This document shows positions 8,604 through 17,266 of a stretch of 64,000 bases of DNA, in pieces. Position 1 is the first letter of the stretch. Every line of letters begins with the position of its first letter. The stretch spans positions 156,938 through 220,937 of the forward strand of contig NZ_KB899245.1 in NCBI RefSeq assembly GCF_000378125.1. The letters run 5' to 3'. This DNA is from Rudaea cellulosilytica DSM 22992 (GTDB lineage: Bacteria; Pseudomonadota; Gammaproteobacteria; Xanthomonadales; Rhodanobacteraceae). Under the pieces are notes generated by a model. That model ran no database searches. It worked only from the letters and a program-made list of their open reading frames with translations, and was not told the origin of the DNA. The translations under genes and the position numbers were made by a program.

Positions 8604-8938
8604 TCGAGGAAGATGAAAAACGAGGCCGCCACGATCAGGGCAAAACCGACGATGTGATTCCATTTGATCGCGGCGCCGAGGTAGAGCGTCGAGAACGCGA
8701 CGAAGACGACGAGAGTGATGATCTCCTGGATCGTCTTCAGCTGCGCCGGGTTGTAGACGCGATAGCCGATGCGGTTGCCCGGCACTTGCAGACAGTACTC
8801 GAAGAACGCGATCGCCCAGCTGACGAGAATGACGATCCACAGCGGCCGGTCGGTGAACTTGAGATGGCCGTACCAGGCGAATGTCATGAATACGTTGGAG
8901 CCAAGCAGCAGCGCGATCGGCAATAGATAGTTGCTCAT
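8600..8938 (-). CDS. DUF486/DMT-superfamily small membrane protein
   Basis: 112 residues with four predicted helices. MSNYLLPIALLLGSNVFM, FAWYGHL, and the internal FEYCLQVPGNRIGY and QLKTIQEIITL segments identify the DUF486 group of small DMT-like proteins. The start at 8938 gives the family's usual length. Function unknown in the family. It is divergent from the asparaginase gene with 58 bp between start codons. Confidence 0.82.
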   Translation of the reverse strand: MSNYLLPIALLLGSNVFMTFAWYGHLKFTDRPLWIVILVSWAIAFFEYCLQVPGNRIGYRVYNPAQLKTIQEIITLVVFVAFSTLYLGAAIKWNHIVGFALIVAASFFIFLD

Positions 8939-8996
8939 TTCAGGATTCCTGTTCCCATTCGTCTCGATATACTTCAATGCCACGTTGGAGTACAGC

Positions 8997-9992
8997 ATGC
9001 CGCACTTGCCTCGCCGTTTCCTCGCCAGCCTTCTGCTCAGCCTCGGAGCCGTTTCGATGACCCACGCCGCCACTCCCGTTCTCGTCATCCACGGCGGCGC
9101 CGGCGTGGTCAGGAAGGAGATGACGCCGGAGAAGGAAAAGGCCGTGCGCGCCGGCCTCGAAAAGGCACTCCAGGCCGGCTATTCCGCGCTCAAGTCCGGC
9201 GCCAGCAGCCTCGACGCGGTGACGCGCGCAATCGTCGTGCTCGAGGACGATCCGAATTTTAACGCGGGCAAGGGTGCAGTGTTCAACCACGACGGCCGCA
9301 ACGAACTCGATGCCTCGATCATGGACGGCGCGACACTGCGCGCCGGCGCGGTGGCAAACGTGCACCGGATCAAGAACCCGATCGAACTCGCACGCGCGGT
9401 CATGGAAAAGTCCGAGCACGTCATGCTGATCGAGGAGGGTGCGGAGAAGTTCGCCAAATCCATCGGCATGCATCTCGTCGATCCAAAGTATTTCTACACC
9501 GAGGAACGCTGGAAGGCGCTGCAGCAGGCGCTCGACGAGGAGAAGGCGAAGACTGCCGAGCCGGGCAAGACGCCGCATCACGGCACGGTCGGCGCGGTCG
9601 CGCTCGACAGCAAGGGCAACCTCGCCGCGGGCACCTCCACCGGCGGCATGACCAACAAGCGTTTCGGCCGCGTCGGCGATTCGCCGATCATCGGCGCCGG
9701 CACCTACGCAGACGCGCGCTGCGCCGTGTCCGCTACCGGTTGGGGTGAGTACTACATCCGCGCGACCGCGGCGCGCGACATCTGCGCGCGCGTCGAATTC
9801 CGCGGCGACGAGTTGAAGAAAGCGGCTGACGAAGTCGTGCTCGGGGTCATTCCCAAGCTCGGCGGCGACGGCGGTGTGATCGCGCTCGACAAGGACGGCA
9901 ATATCGCCATGCCGTTCAACACCGACGGCATGTTCCGCGGCTGGGTCGACCGCGACGGCAAAACCCACGTGGCGATCTACGCCGGCGAGTGA
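8997..9992 (+). CDS. Isoaspartyl peptidase / plant-type L-asparaginase, secreted
   Basis: Ntn-hydrolase that cleaves isoaspartyl dipeptides and asparagine. 331 residues: a signal peptide (through SMTHAA), then VIHGGAG at the mature N-terminus, NAGKGAVF and DGAT motifs, and the autoprocessing site HHG-TVGAVALD, where Thr197 becomes the N-terminal nucleophile of the beta subunit; TSTGGMTNK and GAGTYAD complete the active site. The ATG at 8997 has GGAG 6 bases upstream. A strong hairpin terminator follows. Confidence 0.92.
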   Translation: MPHLPRRFLASLLLSLGAVSMTHAATPVLVIHGGAGVVRKEMTPEKEKAVRAGLEKALQAGYSALKSGASSLDAVTRAIVVLEDDPNFNAGKGAVFNHDGRNELDASIMDGATLRAGAVANVHRIKNPIELARAVMEKSEHVMLIEEGAEKFAKSIGMHLVDPKYFYTEERWKALQQALDEEKAKTAEPGKTPHHGTVGAVALDSKGNLAAGTSTGGMTNKRFGRVGDSPIIGAGTYADARCAVSATGWGEYYIRATAARDICARVEFRGDELKKAADEVVLGVIPKLGGDGGVIALDKDGNIAMPFNTDGMFRGWVDRDGKTHVAIYAGE

Positions 9993-10007
9993 TCGAAGGT
10001 CGCAAAC

Positions 10008-10047
10008 AGGAAGGCCGGGCCGCAAGCCCGGCCTTCCTCGTTTCTTG
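10008..10047. terminator. Bidirectional-looking terminator hairpin
   Basis: A 13-bp perfect GC-rich stem (10008-10020 with 10026-10038), 5-base loop, then CGTTTCTT. It lies between convergent genes and could serve both. Confidence 0.85.
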
Positions 10048-10082
10048 GGTGTCGGCACCGCGCGCCGGCCTTGGCGCCCGGG

Positions 10083-10742
10083 CTATTTCTCGTAGAAGTA
10101 ATAGCAGCCGATCAATGCGGATTTTGCCGATTTGTCTTCGGCCATCACGAAAACGGTCTTCTTCGCGCCGAGCTCCCGCTCGCAGGTGAGCATCTCATCG
10201 CTTTTGTCGTCGCATTTCATCGGCTTGCCCAGGGTCTTCTCGACCGCCTTGCGTGCGGCATCAAATCCCACGTTCACCAGCACCGAAAATCCGACCGCCA
10301 TCCCCGCCGATTCGGGATAAACCCCGGCTACGGACAGGCCGAGCACGCTCCTCGGCGCTTTCGGCACGAGAAAGCCGCCCCGGTCCTGTTTGTAGGTATA
10401 TCCGGTGTGCATATCCTCGACGAATTTGGCGCCGCGCGCCGGATTGTCCTTCCAGTCAAGCCACGAATCGCGGCAGGTTGCCAGCGATTCAAGGTTCGGT
10501 TCGCCCGCGGCGTACGCAGTCGCGACGACAAGGAATAATTGCAGGAAAAGGACGATGGCGAGGCGGCAAGCGGCAGCGGGTCTCAATGCAAGTCTCCAAG
10601 GCAACGAAGTCAGAATCTGGTTCTTGCAAAGACGGCAAACGTTGCGAACAAGGATCAGATCGGAGTCTCTGCGCTGCGGGTCGCGTAAAAAGTCGTTTGC
10701 GAAGTGTTTGGCGAAATCCGTCGGCTGCGACACAATGTACAT
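10083..10742 (-). CDS. Hypothetical secreted protein
   Basis: Up to 219 residues. A hydrophobic segment (LAIVLFLQLFLVVATAYAAGE) looks like a signal peptide cleaved after AYA, leaving a mature domain of about 140 residues with four Cys (ATCRDSW, MKCDDK, LTCERE, IGCYYF). No family is recognised. The start is uncertain: the frame opens at 10742, but the signal peptide would fit a start codon much nearer to it (a TTG/GTG around 10586-10600). It converges with the asparaginase gene at a shared terminator. Confidence 0.55.
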   Translation of the reverse strand: MYIVSQPTDFAKHFANDFLRDPQRRDSDLILVRNVCRLCKNQILTSLPWRLALRPAAACRLAIVLFLQLFLVVATAYAAGEPNLESLATCRDSWLDWKDNPARGAKFVEDMHTGYTYKQDRGGFLVPKAPRSVLGLSVAGVYPESAGMAVGFSVLVNVGFDAARKAVEKTLGKPMKCDDKSDEMLTCERELGAKKTVFVMAEDKSAKSALIGCYYFYEK

Positions 10743-10893
10743 GGAGCCGCGAGCGGCGCCGTTGCGGGAAGGGGTCGCACATGGAGTTGAGCCGGACGCG
10801 GCGTCGTCGGCGTGGACTCAGCGATGCCGCATCTGCGCGCGTGGCGGGACATCGCCTGGCTGTTGAACTTCGACCAAGGGCAGTCGAGTAACC

Positions 10894-13308
10894 TTGTTTA
10901 CCGGCAGATGGTCGGCTGTGGCGAAGGCTCTGGCGACGGCGCTGGCAATGGTCGTTGCCGGCCGCGTGGCCAATACGCTCGCCACCGCGGCCAACCCGTA
11001 TACCTTGCTCTGGCCGGTCGGCGGCGTGGCTCTGCTGTGCGTCTATTACTGGAAGCGGCCCGCGCTGGTTGGCGTCCTGCTCGGCGCGTTGACCCACAAC
11101 CTCAGTTCCGACTGGCAGTGGTTCAGCCTGCTCGGCGCACAAGGCAAGCACGAATTCGCGGGCATTTCGCTGGTGACGATTTGCCTGGCCAGCGTGGTCC
11201 AGGTGTGGCTGTCGGCACGGGTCCTGCGCCGGTACATGCCGGCGGTGCGCGAAGGTTCTCTGCGCGTATCGGGATGGCTGTCGATGCTCCTGCTTGCCGG
11301 TCCGGCCGCCTGTCTGCTGAAAATGACGATGCTCGCCCTCGCCTTGGGTTGGATCACGCTGCCGCTGCGTGCCGAGAACGTCGCGTTCGCGGCTGGGATG
11401 TGGGTGTCCACCACGCTGGCGACATGGATGACGGTGCCGCTGATTGTGATTCACGAACTGCGTGCAGACTTGCCGAAACTCGCACAGAATCGGTTGCGCA
11501 ACCCGTGGATTGTGCTTGCGCTCGTGGTGCTTCCGGCCTGGGTGCTCGCCGCCTATGCTGGTGCGCAGCAGGCGACGCGCGAGCAGCAGCGCCTGTACAA
11601 GGATGGTGCCGAGTTTCGCGGTGAAGTGCAGGCGGGACTCGAAGCGGCCGTACAGAAGCTCGTCGCGATGCGCGCGTTCCTTGGCGTATCGGGCGAAGTA
11701 TCGCCGCAGCGCTTCGGTCAGTTCGCCAACGAAGTGCTCGCCGGCACGCCGCTGCTGCTTGGGCTTGGCTGGGCCAGCCTCGTCAAAGACGGCGATCGCG
11801 CGGCCGCCGAGGCGACGCTCGCCGCGCAACTCGGGCATCCGACCTCGCTGACCCAGTTCGACGCCGACGGCAACCTTGTCGTGGCGGCGCGGCGCGACGA
11901 ATATTGGCCGCTGCTGCGCATTGCGCCGGACTCGCGCAAACGGGTCCTTGGCCTCGACTTGACCTCCGAGCCGAACCGGCGCCGCGCGCTGCTGGCCGCG
12001 CAAGGCGGCGAACTGGCGGTCTCGACGCGCGCGATCTCGGCGCAGGCAAGCGGCGAGCGCGTGCCCGCGGTATTCCTCTACCTGGCCACCTCGAATCCGC
12101 GCGGCGTCGTCGTCGCGCCGTTGAAGATCGAGACGCTGATCGGCGGAGGCGCGTTGGGACAGCAATTGCTTGCGCAGACGCACGGCGTGCTGTTGAGCAA
12201 TGTCGACGGCGAGGTGCTGGCCACGCTCGAGAAGCAGCCCGGCGTCCTGCGCGACGCCGACCCGGCGCTCGCGCAGCAGTACCCACTGAAGATCGGCAAC
12301 GAGACCTGGGCGCTCACCGTGACCACGGCGAAAACCGCGCTGCCGTACCTGAGCGCACCGCTGTGGTGGTTCGGCCAAACCTTGCCGCAGATCCTGTGCA
12401 TACTGGTCGGCCTGTTCCTGGTGGTGATCACGGGCAACGAGCGCCAGATTTTCCAGCTCGAGCGCTACTACACGGGCTACGTCGAGCATCATCGCAGGGC
12501 GGTCGCGCAGAGCGTCGTCGCCACAGCCGACGTCGATGCGGCGATCGAGAGCGCCTGGGATGCGCGTGCATTCGAGCCGCAGTTCGAGCCGATCGTCGAC
12601 ATACGCACGGGCGAAATCCGCGGCGTCGAAGCTTTGCTGCGCTGGCCTGGCGCACCCAAAGGTGTGACCACCTGCGACGTCATCGACTGGGCCGAACGTC
12701 ACAACCTCATCGGCCAGCTCGATCACGAGATGCTCGTCGCGACGCTGCGCGCAGCCGCCGATTGGCCACTCGCGCGCTTGCCCGGATTCGCGATCTCGGT
12801 CAATGCCTCCGCCAGCGACATGCACGATCTGCACTGGGCTGAGCAGGTGCTGCGCGAACTCGCGCGCCATCGCATCGCCGGGCGCAATCTGTGCGTGGAA
12901 ATCACCGAAGGCGTGCTGATCCGTTCGGACGGCAGCGTGCTGTCCCAGCTCGATGCGCTGCGCGCGGCCGGAGTGCGCATTGCGCTTGACGACTTCGGCA
13001 CCGGCTACTCCTCGATCGCCTATCTGCGCCAGTTGCCGGTCGACCGGATCAAGCTCGACCGCCTTTTCGTCTCCGACCTGACCCAGGACGAGAAGGCACG
13101 CCACGTCGTCGCCAGCATCCTCGCACTTGGCGATACGCTCGACATCGATCTCGTCGCCGAAGCGGTCGAAGACGAAGGTACCGCCCGCGTGCTCGAAACG
13201 CTGGGCTGCCGTTTCGCCCAAGGCCGTTTCTACTCCGACACACTCGATGCGCAGGCCATGCATGACCTGTTGGTACGCCAAACCAAGGTACAGCGCGCGC
13301 GCGTCTGA
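10894..13308 (+). CDS. MASE1-CHASE-EAL membrane cyclic-di-GMP phosphodiesterase
   Basis: 804 residues. An N-terminal multi-helix MASE1-type sensor (about 1-215), a periplasmic CHASE-like region (about 230-470) between membrane segments, then an EAL domain (about 550-790). The EAL domain keeps the catalytic set: EALLRW, SVNASA, EITEG, DDFGTGYSS, DRIKLDR, EAVED and a QGRFYS version of the last loop, so hydrolysis of c-di-GMP is expected. Start is a TTG at 10894 with no strong RBS; the first helix begins soon after, so a slightly upstream start cannot be excluded. It faces the RegA-like regulator gene convergently with 13 bp between stops. Confidence 0.88.
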   Translation: MFTGRWSAVAKALATALAMVVAGRVANTLATAANPYTLLWPVGGVALLCVYYWKRPALVGVLLGALTHNLSSDWQWFSLLGAQGKHEFAGISLVTICLASVVQVWLSARVLRRYMPAVREGSLRVSGWLSMLLLAGPAACLLKMTMLALALGWITLPLRAENVAFAAGMWVSTTLATWMTVPLIVIHELRADLPKLAQNRLRNPWIVLALVVLPAWVLAAYAGAQQATREQQRLYKDGAEFRGEVQAGLEAAVQKLVAMRAFLGVSGEVSPQRFGQFANEVLAGTPLLLGLGWASLVKDGDRAAAEATLAAQLGHPTSLTQFDADGNLVVAARRDEYWPLLRIAPDSRKRVLGLDLTSEPNRRRALLAAQGGELAVSTRAISAQASGERVPAVFLYLATSNPRGVVVAPLKIETLIGGGALGQQLLAQTHGVLLSNVDGEVLATLEKQPGVLRDADPALAQQYPLKIGNETWALTVTTAKTALPYLSAPLWWFGQTLPQILCILVGLFLVVITGNERQIFQLERYYTGYVEHHRRAVAQSVVATADVDAAIESAWDARAFEPQFEPIVDIRTGEIRGVEALLRWPGAPKGVTTCDVIDWAERHNLIGQLDHEMLVATLRAAADWPLARLPGFAISVNASASDMHDLHWAEQVLRELARHRIAGRNLCVEITEGVLIRSDGSVLSQLDALRAAGVRIALDDFGTGYSSIAYLRQLPVDRIKLDRLFVSDLTQDEKARHVVASILALGDTLDIDLVAEAVEDEGTARVLETLGCRFAQGRFYSDTLDAQAMHDLLVRQTKVQRARV

Positions 13309-13321
13309 GCGCCGCACCGCC

Positions 13322-13888
13322 TCAATCCGCTTCGCGCACCGGATGCTTGGCCAGCTTGCGCTGCAACGTGCGCCGATGCAGGCCCAGGCGCCGGGCGGTC
13401 TCGGAAATGTTGCCGTGACATTCGGTGAGCACGCGATGGATGTGCTCCCACTCCAGCCGCTTGAGCGGCGGCGGCGCATGCGGCAGCGCAACTTCGTCGT
13501 GCGCGCTCGCAGCATGCTGTGTCTCGAGCAGGGCAGCGACGATCGCGTCGGCGTCGACCGGCTTGGCGAGATAGTCGTCGGCGCCACGCTTGATTGCCTC
13601 GACCGCGGTCGCGATCGAGGCGTAGCCGGTCAGCAGCAGGATGCGCAGTTGCGGTCGCAATGCCTTGAGTTCGGGAATAAGCGCCAAGCCGTTGTCGGCG
13701 CCGAGCTTGAGATCGAGCACGGCGAACTGCGCGGGTTCGGCGCGCACGTGCGCGCGAGCCTGTGCAGCATCGTGGGCGACGGCGACGGCGAATCCGCGTG
13801 CGCTCAGCGCGCGCGCGAGCACGCGCGTGAACACCTCGTCGTCGTCGATCAGCAGCACGCGTTTGAGATCGGGCGGAACGGAAGTCAT
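13322..13888 (-). CDS. RegA/PrrA/ActR-family redox response regulator
   Basis: 188 residues: receiver domain with the acidic pair LLIDDDE, phosphoacceptor in AVLDLKLG, Thr in LLTGYAS and Lys in YLAKPVD, then a Fis-type helix-turn-helix (HGNISETARRLGLHRRTLQRKL) almost identical to the DNA-binding end of RegA/PrrA/ActR. These global regulators control respiration and redox metabolism genes. Its gene follows the RegB-like kinase by 31 bp on the same strand. Confidence 0.9.
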   Translation of the reverse strand: MTSVPPDLKRVLLIDDDEVFTRVLARALSARGFAVAVAHDAAQARAHVRAEPAQFAVLDLKLGADNGLALIPELKALRPQLRILLLTGYASIATAVEAIKRGADDYLAKPVDADAIVAALLETQHAASAHDEVALPHAPPPLKRLEWEHIHRVLTECHGNISETARRLGLHRRTLQRKLAKHPVREAD

Positions 13889-13919
13889 GATGAGGTCGCC
13901 GGGCGGAAGTCGTGCAATT

Positions 13920-15245
13920 TTACTGCGGCAAGGCGCGCAACGCCGACAGCGGCAGAGTCAGTCGCGTCACGGTGCCGCCGCTGGGGGCCGAGTCGGCGTG
14001 GACGCTGCCATGCAGGCGTTCGATCGTCGCGTTGGTCAAGGCGAGGCCAAGGCCGAGACCGTCGCGCTTGGCCGAGACGAAGCGCAGGCCGGCGGCTTCG
14101 CGCACGAACTGCGGCAGGCCGGGGCCGTAGTCGCGCACCTCGATGACGATGTCGGTATCGCCGGCGCGTGCGGCAAATTCCACTTTTGTACTCGCGGTCA
14201 GCGCCGAGGCATCGGCGGCGTTGTTGAGCAGGTTGAGGATCGCATGGCGCAGCGCCGGCACGATGCGCAGCGGCGCCGGATGCGCGACGTCGGCCAGGGT
14301 GATGTCGAGGGTGATCGCCGGGCGCAACAGGCGGAAGCGCTCCGCGCAATCGGCGACGAAGTCGGACAGGGTTTGTGCCTGCGCCTGCTCGGTCAGCTGC
14401 GCGCTGCCGACCTGGACGAGTTCGCGCAGGATGTCGCGGCAGCGGTCGGCTTGACCTGCGAGCAGGGCCAGATCCTCACCGAGCGGCGTGTCGGTCGGGT
14501 GTTCGCGACGCAGCTCGCCGACGAGGGTGCGTATCGTCGACAGCGGAGTGTTCAATTCATGCGCGGCGCCGGCAGCCTGCGTCGCGATCGCAAGGATGCC
14601 CTCGTCGCGCAGTGCGCGCTCGCGCTCGCGCTGGGCGAGCGTCTCGCGCCGGCGCAGGTCGCGCGCGAGGCGCCAGATGAAGAAGCCGAGCAGGACCGCG
14701 CTGATCGCGAAGTTCACCGCCATGCCGAGCACGTGCAGGTTGAAGTCGCGTGTGGTCGGGTCGATGGCACCGTGCATGGCATGGCTGGCGATGTCGGGCA
14801 ACGGTTCGTGCCAGAGCAGCACGACGAAGTAGCCGAGGCAGGCGATGCCCACGCTCGCGGCGAGGTGACGCGGCGACAAGGTCATCGCGGCGAGCGCGAT
14901 CGGCACGATGTAGAGCGAGACGAACGGATTGGTCGCGCCGCCGGTCAGGTACAACAGATAGCAAAGCACGCCCGTGTCGACGGCGAGGTGGACGACGACC
15001 TCGGTTTCACCGACCGGCCACGGCTGACGCAAGCGCCACCAGACGAACACGTCGAACGCGGCAAGCGCAGCGATGCCGGCAAGCAGCGGCGCTTCGGCGA
15101 TCGGCAGCATGAGCAGATGCGCCACGGCGAGCACGGTCACCAATTGCCCGATCACCGCACAGACGCGCAGCCAGGCCAGGGTCACGGCAAGCGCGCGCGG
15201 ACTGTGCGGCGTGCGGGGGCGGAGCGGCAAGAGTGGGTTGGGCAT
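13920..15245 (-). CDS. RegB/PrrB/ActS-family redox sensor histidine kinase
   Basis: 441 residues. Six membrane helices (about 20-190), then a kinase core with the H-box AAHELNTPLS (His229), N-box NNAADAS and G-boxes DYGPGLP and GLGLGLA. GGATNPF at 102-108 matches the conserved quinone-binding GGxxNPF motif at the same residue numbers as in Rhodobacter RegB. Cys269 lies 40 residues after His229, the same spacing as RegB His225 and Cys265, so the redox-active Cys appears conserved. It is inferred to sense the ubiquinone pool and to phosphorylate the RegA-like partner encoded just downstream. Confidence 0.9.
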   Translation of the reverse strand: MPNPLLPLRPRTPHSPRALAVTLAWLRVCAVIGQLVTVLAVAHLLMLPIAEAPLLAGIAALAAFDVFVWWRLRQPWPVGETEVVVHLAVDTGVLCYLLYLTGGATNPFVSLYIVPIALAAMTLSPRHLAASVGIACLGYFVVLLWHEPLPDIASHAMHGAIDPTTRDFNLHVLGMAVNFAISAVLLGFFIWRLARDLRRRETLAQRERERALRDEGILAIATQAAGAAHELNTPLSTIRTLVGELRREHPTDTPLGEDLALLAGQADRCRDILRELVQVGSAQLTEQAQAQTLSDFVADCAERFRLLRPAITLDITLADVAHPAPLRIVPALRHAILNLLNNAADASALTASTKVEFAARAGDTDIVIEVRDYGPGLPQFVREAAGLRFVSAKRDGLGLGLALTNATIERLHGSVHADSAPSGGTVTRLTLPLSALRALPQ

Positions 15246-15723
15246 GGCGGGACGGGAGGCGGCTGCGTATTTTGCCGCATTATCGAGCCGGCAATTGCCG
15301 CGGCGCGGCGCGGGCGGCCAGGCGCGATCGGATTACGCCCGCGTCTGGGCGGGCGCGTCGGGAAGGCGCGCGGATGGAATTTTCCGAAGCGCCGTCGGAC
15401 CGGCCGACCCGCTCCGGCGCGCGGCCTCCAAATTTCCTGCGTAATTCCATGGTGTGATTCCCGGCAATCCGGCTCGTGCATGACCGCGAGCATCGGCTGC
15501 CGCGTCGGCAAGCGCGCTGCTACATAGGATTACATCTGCTAACCCGTTTGTAATTGTGAATTCATATAGCCCACGGTAACGTTGCGCGCGATTCGCGGTC
15601 CGTAGCGGGACCCGGCTTCGCAACGGCATTGCGGCATGCGCCGCGCGCGTCGGATCGATGCTTTGGCAAATGAACCGCGCTACCCTGCTGTCAGACCTTC
15701 CTACCCATCGACAAGAAAAAACC
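15246..15723 (+). promoter_or_regulatory. Long leader region upstream of the efflux operon
   Basis: 478 bp without a convincing gene. It must contain the divergent promoters of the RegB-like kinase and of the efflux operon. The only AT-richer patch, about 15526-15580, is the likeliest promoter zone, but no good -35/-10 pair could be fixed by eye. Confidence 0.35.
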
Positions 15724-17148
15724 ATGAGCACGGATTCTCCGCGCACCGGCCTTACCCGTTCCCCGCGACGCAGATGGCTGCCGTACCTGATCGTCACCGG
15801 CGTTGTCGTGTTGCTGGGCGTTTCGGCCTACTGGCTGTCCAAGAGCGCCACGCCGCCGCAGGCCGGGCGTTTCGGCGGCGGTCCCGGGGGCGGGCCTCCG
15901 GGCGGCGGAGGCGGCGGCGGGCGTGGCGGCGGCCTGCCTATGCCGGTCGGCGTAGGCACGGTGGCCAAAGGTGATATCAAGATCACGCTCAACGCGCTCG
16001 GTACGGTGACGCCATTGCGCAGCGTCACGGTGACCGCGCAAGTGGCCGGGCAACTGCTGCGGGTGAATTTCAAGGAAGGCCAACTGGTCAACCAGGGCGA
16101 TCTGCTCGCCGAAATCGATCCGCGCACGTATCAGGCCGCGCTCGAACAGGCGCAGGGCACCTTGGCGAAGGACCAGGCCTTGCTCGCCGAAGCGAAGATC
16201 GATCTCGACCGCTACCAGACGCTGTTCAAACAGGACTCGATCGCGAAACAGCAGCTCGATTCGCAGCTCTCGCTCGTGCACCAGTACGAGGGTCAGGGCA
16301 AGACCGACCAGGGCCAGATCGACACGGCCAAGGTCAACCTCGCCTATACCAAGATCGTCGCCCCGGTGACCGGGCGCGTCGGCCTGCGTCAGATCGACCC
16401 CGGAAACAACGTCGCGGTCGGCACGACGATCGTCGTCGTCACCCAGCTCAAACCGATCGACGTACTGTTTACGATCCCAGAGGACAATCTGCAGCCGGTG
16501 CTAAAGAAACTGCATTCCGGTGCGACGATGACGGCCGATGCCTACGACCGCGCCGGCACCACCAAGCTCGCCTCGGGCGCACTGGCAAGCCTCGACAACC
16601 AGGTCGATACGAGCACCGGCACGGTCAAGGCCAAGGCCGAGTTCGTCAACGACGACGAAGGCTTGTTCCCGAACCAGTTCGTCAACATACGCTTGTTGCT
16701 GGACACACTGCACGATACGACAGTCCTGCCGACGTCGGCGCTCGAGCGCGGATCGAGCGGTCTGTTCGTCTATGTCGTGCAGTCTGACAAGACCGTGGCC
16801 GTGCGCAACATCACGACCGGACCAACCGAAGGCGAACGCGTCGCCGTGACCGACGGCCTCAGCGTCGGCGAAGTCGTCGTCACCAGCGGTGCCGACCGTT
16901 TGCGCGAAGGCAGCCGTGTCGAACTGCCCGGCGACAATCCGCAGCCCGCCGCGTCGGCGGCGAGCGCCAACACCGGCGCGCAGAGTCAAGGGCGGCAAGG
17001 GCAGAGCGGCGCGCAAGGTTCCGGCCAGCATCGCCGTCGCGACGCCGCAGCGGGAGCGAACGGCGCCGCCGCGAACGCGACGACAGCGCCGGCCGATGCC
17101 GCCAAGCCGACCGACTCGACCAAGCCGGCGGACGAGAAAAAGCAGTGA
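15724..17148 (+). CDS. mdtA: MdtA-like RND efflux periplasmic adaptor
   Basis: Membrane fusion protein of a multidrug RND pump, 474 residues. An N-terminal membrane anchor (LPYLIVTGVVVLLGVSAYWL) is followed by an unusually Gly-rich linker (about 46-74), a lipoyl half-motif (GQLLRVNFKEGQLVNQGDLLAEIDPR), a coiled-coil hairpin, the second lipoyl half (VTGRVGLRQIDPGNNV) and beta-barrel domain, then a low-complexity Ala/Gln/Lys tail. The ATG at 15724 directly precedes the anchor. First gene of the operon; the MdtB gene starts 118 bp later. Confidence 0.88.
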   Translation: MSTDSPRTGLTRSPRRRWLPYLIVTGVVVLLGVSAYWLSKSATPPQAGRFGGGPGGGPPGGGGGGGRGGGLPMPVGVGTVAKGDIKITLNALGTVTPLRSVTVTAQVAGQLLRVNFKEGQLVNQGDLLAEIDPRTYQAALEQAQGTLAKDQALLAEAKIDLDRYQTLFKQDSIAKQQLDSQLSLVHQYEGQGKTDQGQIDTAKVNLAYTKIVAPVTGRVGLRQIDPGNNVAVGTTIVVVTQLKPIDVLFTIPEDNLQPVLKKLHSGATMTADAYDRAGTTKLASGALASLDNQVDTSTGTVKAKAEFVNDDEGLFPNQFVNIRLLLDTLHDTTVLPTSALERGSSGLFVYVVQSDKTVAVRNITTGPTEGERVAVTDGLSVGEVVVTSGADRLREGSRVELPGDNPQPAASAASANTGAQSQGRQGQSGAQGSGQHRRRDAAAGANGAAANATTAPADAAKPTDSTKPADEKKQ

Positions 17149-17266
17149 GCAAAACCGCAATGCCATGCGCGCTTTTGCTCGGCGCTCCGCGTTTGCTCTG
17201 GCACGGACGTGACGTGAGCGCGCGCGCGACGCGCGCGAATGGCGAACGCAGAAAAGGATGTGCGCG

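Noticed and set aside
10489..13587. A 1032-residue open frame on the minus strand
   Set aside because: It lies wholly opposite the MASE1-EAL gene, is Arg/His-rich with no domain, and is a by-product of GC-rich codon use. The same applies to 4767-6839 and 17276-19513 on the minus strand.
15860..15945. Gly-rich low-complexity stretch near the MdtA start as a possible frameshift
   Set aside because: The frame stays open and in register with the adaptor domains; Gly-rich linkers occur in this family.
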